DNA from: Thermobacillus sp. ZCTH02-B1
GTDB taxonomy: Bacteria; Bacillota; Bacilli; Paenibacillales; Paenibacillaceae
DNA length: 64,000 nt
Direction of reading: 5' to 3'
Assembly (NCBI RefSeq): GCF_002159085.1
Contig: NZ_LZRU01000030.1
Location: forward strand, 62,001 to 126,000
The translations under genes were made by a program, and so were the position numbers. The notes beneath the pieces were generated by a model. It saw only the letters and a program-made list of their open reading frames with translations, did no database searches and was not told the origin of the DNA. This document shows, piece after piece, positions 61,879-64,000 of the stretch (positions are counted from its first letter, which is position 1; every line of letters begins with the position of its first letter).

Positions 61879-62985
61879 TTATCTCTCTTCCTTGTCGGAC
61901 GTCGCATCGTTGTTCCTGAGTTCCTCGGATTCGTAATGGAGCTTGTAATCCGCCAGGTAGCGGGCGATGCCCTGAAGCTCCTCTTCCGTCAGTTCCACCG
62001 TCGGCATCAGGTTGCCGGGCTTGACTTCTTGCGGATTCTTGATCCATCTGTACAGATTGTCGTAGACGGTGCCTTCGTGCTTGTATTTCGGATTGTCCGT
62101 GTTGACGAGAATGCCCGCGACCGTCTCGCGGTCGCCGATGCCCGTCAGGTCCGGATAAACCGGAACGCCCTTGTCGCCCACCGCATGGCAGGAGAGGCAC
62201 TTCTTCTCGAACACTTCCGCGATCGCCGGATCCTCCGGCAGCTTCGCCGGCGCCTTCATGGCGCTGATCCAGTTCGCGTACGACTCCTCGTCCACGACCT
62301 TCACCTTGAAGTCCATCAGCGCATGCGCAGGCCCGCACAGCTCGGCGCACTTGCCGAGGAAGATGCCCGTCTTGTCCGGCGTCTTGATATACATCCGGTT
62401 GATGTTGCCGGCCGGGTTCGTGTCGATCTTGCCCGCCAGCGCCGGTACCCAGAACGAGTGCAGCACGTCGGCCGTCTTCGCCTCGATGACGATCGTGCTG
62501 TTTTTCGGCACGACGAGCTCCTGCGCGGTCACGATGCCTTCCTGCGGATATTCGAACTTCCACCAGTATTGATGCGCGGTCACGTTGACGAGGATTGCGT
62601 CCTCATCCTTGCTGTAATCCTTCGCCTGCCCAAACACCGTCTGCACGGTCGGAACGCCAAGAATGACAAGCAGAATCAGCGGAATGACCGTCCAAATGAT
62701 TTCCAGCTTGTGATTGCCTTCGACCTGCACGGGGATGCCGTCGTTCCCCGGACGGCGGCGGTAGCGGATGACCACGTAGATCGCGAGCGTGAACACCACG
62801 ACGACGACCAGGGTCATGATCGAGATCGAGATCTTCATGATGTTGAGCTGCTCTTTGGCCACTTCGCCCTGCGGATTCAGCGGCGACAGATCCGCGCGCC
62901 CGCAAGCCGAGAGAAGCATTGCGGCTCCCGCGAGCAGAGACGTCAGTCGCAGCCATTGAAGCCACCGGTTCTTCAACACACCCAT
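61879..62985 (-). CDS. ctaC: Cytochrome caa3 oxidase subunit II with fused cytochrome c
   Basis: A 368-residue lipoprotein. The signal ends in LLAGAAMLLSACG (lipobox). Two membrane helices follow (IMKISISIMTLVVVVVFTLAIYVVI; IIWTVIPLILLVILGVPTV), then the Cu-A domain with HSFWVPALAGK and CAELCGPAHALM (two Cys, His, Met). The C-terminal ~95 residues are a cytochrome c with CLSCHA and the distal Met in NLMPTV. This fusion defines caa3. ATG 62985 is chosen because it gives a normal lipoprotein signal and has GGAAGAAG upstream; in-frame ATGs at 63018 and 63069 have none. Confidence 0.96.
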   Translation of the reverse strand: MGVLKNRWLQWLRLTSLLAGAAMLLSACGRADLSPLNPQGEVAKEQLNIMKISISIMTLVVVVVFTLAIYVVIRYRRRPGNDGIPVQVEGNHKLEIIWTVIPLILLVILGVPTVQTVFGQAKDYSKDEDAILVNVTAHQYWWKFEYPQEGIVTAQELVVPKNSTIVIEAKTADVLHSFWVPALAGKIDTNPAGNINRMYIKTPDKTGIFLGKCAELCGPAHALMDFKVKVVDEESYANWISAMKAPAKLPEDPAIAEVFEKKCLSCHAVGDKGVPVYPDLTGIGDRETVAGILVNTDNPKYKHEGTVYDNLYRWIKNPQEVKPGNLMPTVELTEEELQGIARYLADYKLHYESEELRNNDATSDKEER

Positions 62986-63060
62986 CAACCCCGCTTCTTC
63001 CGTATTCACAGTTGCCATTCGTGGCGCGGCAGGCGGCAAACTGCGTGTTCTCCCATCGTG

Positions 63061-63124
63061 CTGTGACATTTCGCACAGTTATTCTGTGACATTTTGCACA
63101 CCGATTCTGTGATATTTCGCACAG
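63061..63124. promoter_or_regulatory. Three tandem 18-bp palindromic sites upstream of ctaC
   Basis: CTGTGACATTTCGCACAG (63061), CTGTGACATTTTGCACAC (63084) and CTGTGATATTTCGCACAG (63107) are spaced exactly 23 bp apart. Each is a TGTGA-N6-GCACA inverted repeat, close to CRP/FNR (TGTGA-N6-TCACA) and Rex-type sites. They lie just after the predicted transcription start of the cta operon, a position suited to repression. Confidence 0.85.
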
Positions 63125-63140
63125 TCAACCACTTTAATAA

Positions 63141-63169
63141 ATATAAGAGCTTGATCCATCGATTGTCAA
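63141..63169 (-). promoter_or_regulatory. SigA promoter of the cta operon
   Basis: TTGACA (minus strand, 63169-63164), a 17-base spacer and TTATAT (63146-63141). The start near 63134 gives a leader of about 150 bases containing the three palindromes. Confidence 0.75.
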
Positions 63170-63410
63170 CGAATCCGGGCGAGTTCACAAATTGTTCCCA
63201 AAGCCGTCAAAACTCCGCCGCATGGAGTCTCCGGGACCGTCCGGCCTTCCCGGACCGCCCCGCTTCCGATCCGGGCGCGCAAGACCCGTCAACAGTTCCA
63301 TTATCGCTGGTTTCATGGCGAATTATGTATGCCGGTTCCGCGCATAGTCCGGCGGCGCGGGCGTGAAACCTACTGGCGTGGACGAGAACCGGATTCGGAG
63401 GTGCTTGACG

Positions 63411-64000
63411 GTGTCCCGCACACTCGCGCTCGCCATTCTGGCCGCCATGCTCGCCGTCCTGACGGCCGGGTGCACGGCGTACAAGAACAAATTTGAAGAC
63501 AGCACGTACGACTACGGTTCCCGCAAGGCGGACGACCCGAAGATGTCCGGACCGCGCCTGTACGGCTCGACGACCGGAGATCCGCGGCAGCATGACAACC
63601 GATGGGTGGAATACAGCAGCGCGCTGTCCCGGGAGGTCTCGCGGATCAACGGCGTCGCGGGCGCCGTCGTCATGCTGACGGACCGGAATGCGTACGTCGG
63701 CATCATGCTGGACTGGACCGCCGTCGGAACCGTGAAGGACGGCGGCGACCGGCGCACCGACCAGAACATGGGCGGCTCCGGCGACGGCGTGTACAATTAC
63801 GACACGGGCAGCCCGTACTGGGACGGCCGTCAGGCCGCAACGCCGTACAATTCCTATTTCACCGTAAACGACATCGGCAATCTCAGCGAAGAACTGAAGC
63901 AGACGATCGCATCCCGCGTCCGCGCCCTCGCGCCCGCGGTCGAAGAGGTGCACATATCCGCCAACCGGGAATTCGTGAACGAGCTGATCGAATACGCGAA
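63411..64000 (+). CDS. YhcN/YlaJ-family sporulation lipoprotein (3' end beyond window)
   Basis: 196 codons are visible; the gene runs off the window. Lipoprotein signal: MSRTLALAILAAMLAVLTAGC with the lipobox Cys at residue 21. A Tyr/Asp/Gly-rich linker leads to the YhcN/YlaJ domain with SREVSRINGVAGAVVMLTDRNAYVGIML; a Gly/Asp-rich loop interrupts it before LSEELKQTIASRVRALAPAVEEVHISANREFVNEL. Proteins of this family are spore-membrane lipoproteins linked to germination or outgrowth. Start is GTG at 63411 with GGAGGTG eight bases upstream; an in-frame TTG is two codons earlier. Confidence 0.9.
   Translation, partial: MSRTLALAILAAMLAVLTAGCTAYKNKFEDSTYDYGSRKADDPKMSGPRLYGSTTGDPRQHDNRWVEYSSALSREVSRINGVAGAVVMLTDRNAYVGIMLDWTAVGTVKDGGDRRTDQNMGGSGDGVYNYDTGSPYWDGRQAATPYNSYFTVNDIGNLSEELKQTIASRVRALAPAVEEVHISANREFVNELIEYA

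Overview
The window is a high-GC (by eye about 60-65%) chromosomal segment of a spore-forming, aerobic Firmicute. The best fit is Paenibacillaceae (Thermobacillus/Cohnella/Paenibacillus-like). Reasons: YjcZ, YlbJ and YhcN/YlaJ-type sporulation genes, groES behind a CIRCE element, CcpN with its PpsR neighbour, strong AGGAGG ribosome binding sites, frequent GTG/TTG starts, and a set of plant-polysaccharide enzymes. No rRNA, tRNA, CRISPR array, prophage or insertion sequence was recognised. The first CDS (DUF2621-like) and the last (YhcN/YlaJ lipoprotein) run off the window edges.

Layout. 1-1.2 kb: DUF2621 tail and a TIGR01777 epimerase. 1.2-12.6 kb: a minus-strand Tad/Flp pilus locus in the order cpaE-like, cpaF, tadB, tadC, flp pilin, TadE-like, TadG-like, second TadE-like with an Ig-like tail, prepilin peptidase, FHA protein. 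It is read from a promoter at about 12.55 kb through a strong leader hairpin/terminator. 12.6-14.7 kb: an AT-rich GNAT gene, DUF2461 and two small spore-type proteins. 14.8-20.8 kb: a fructan/sucrose locus (GH32, ABC importer, divergent LacI) with an operator palindrome at the transcription start. 21-23.5 kb: glpX, ppsR and ccpN (carbon switch), with a 4 x 52-bp tandem repeat fused to the glpX end. 23.6-35.8 kb: pepF, globin/DUF2225, ylbJ, nadK, mutY, AraC, acpS, groEL/ES, tatC and tatA; tatC and tatA are split by a 115-bp tandem repeat rich in palindromes.

35.9-38.7 kb: molybdenum cofactor genes (MoeA-like, mogA/moaB, moaC) with 5-formyl-THF cyclo-ligase. 38.9-44.5 kb: a membrane-anchored di-haem cytochrome, an ABC-F protein and an MFS exporter. 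44.6-53.5 kb: polysaccharide use, with a CE7 esterase, GH2 beta-mannosidase, divergent LacI with a looping-type operator pair, a GH9 lipoprotein and an SH3/NlpC-P60 wall hydrolase. 53.6-58 kb: a YtrA-type GntR/ABC operon with a palindromic operator. 58-63.2 kb: the caa3 oxidase operon ctaC-D-E-F-G behind a promoter with three tandem TGTGA-N6-GCACA sites. The window closes with a sporulation lipoprotein.

The genes suggest an aerobic saprophyte that imports and cuts fructans and mannans, controls gluconeogenesis with CcpN/PpsR/GlpX, and uses a Gram-positive Tad machine. No gene set looks like a wholly unknown system. The items most worth a second look are the Tad locus (degenerate CpaE P-loop, leader terminator, Ig-tailed pseudopilin), the two structured tandem repeats and the triple operator in front of ctaC. 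All family assignments come from reading motifs; no database search was run.
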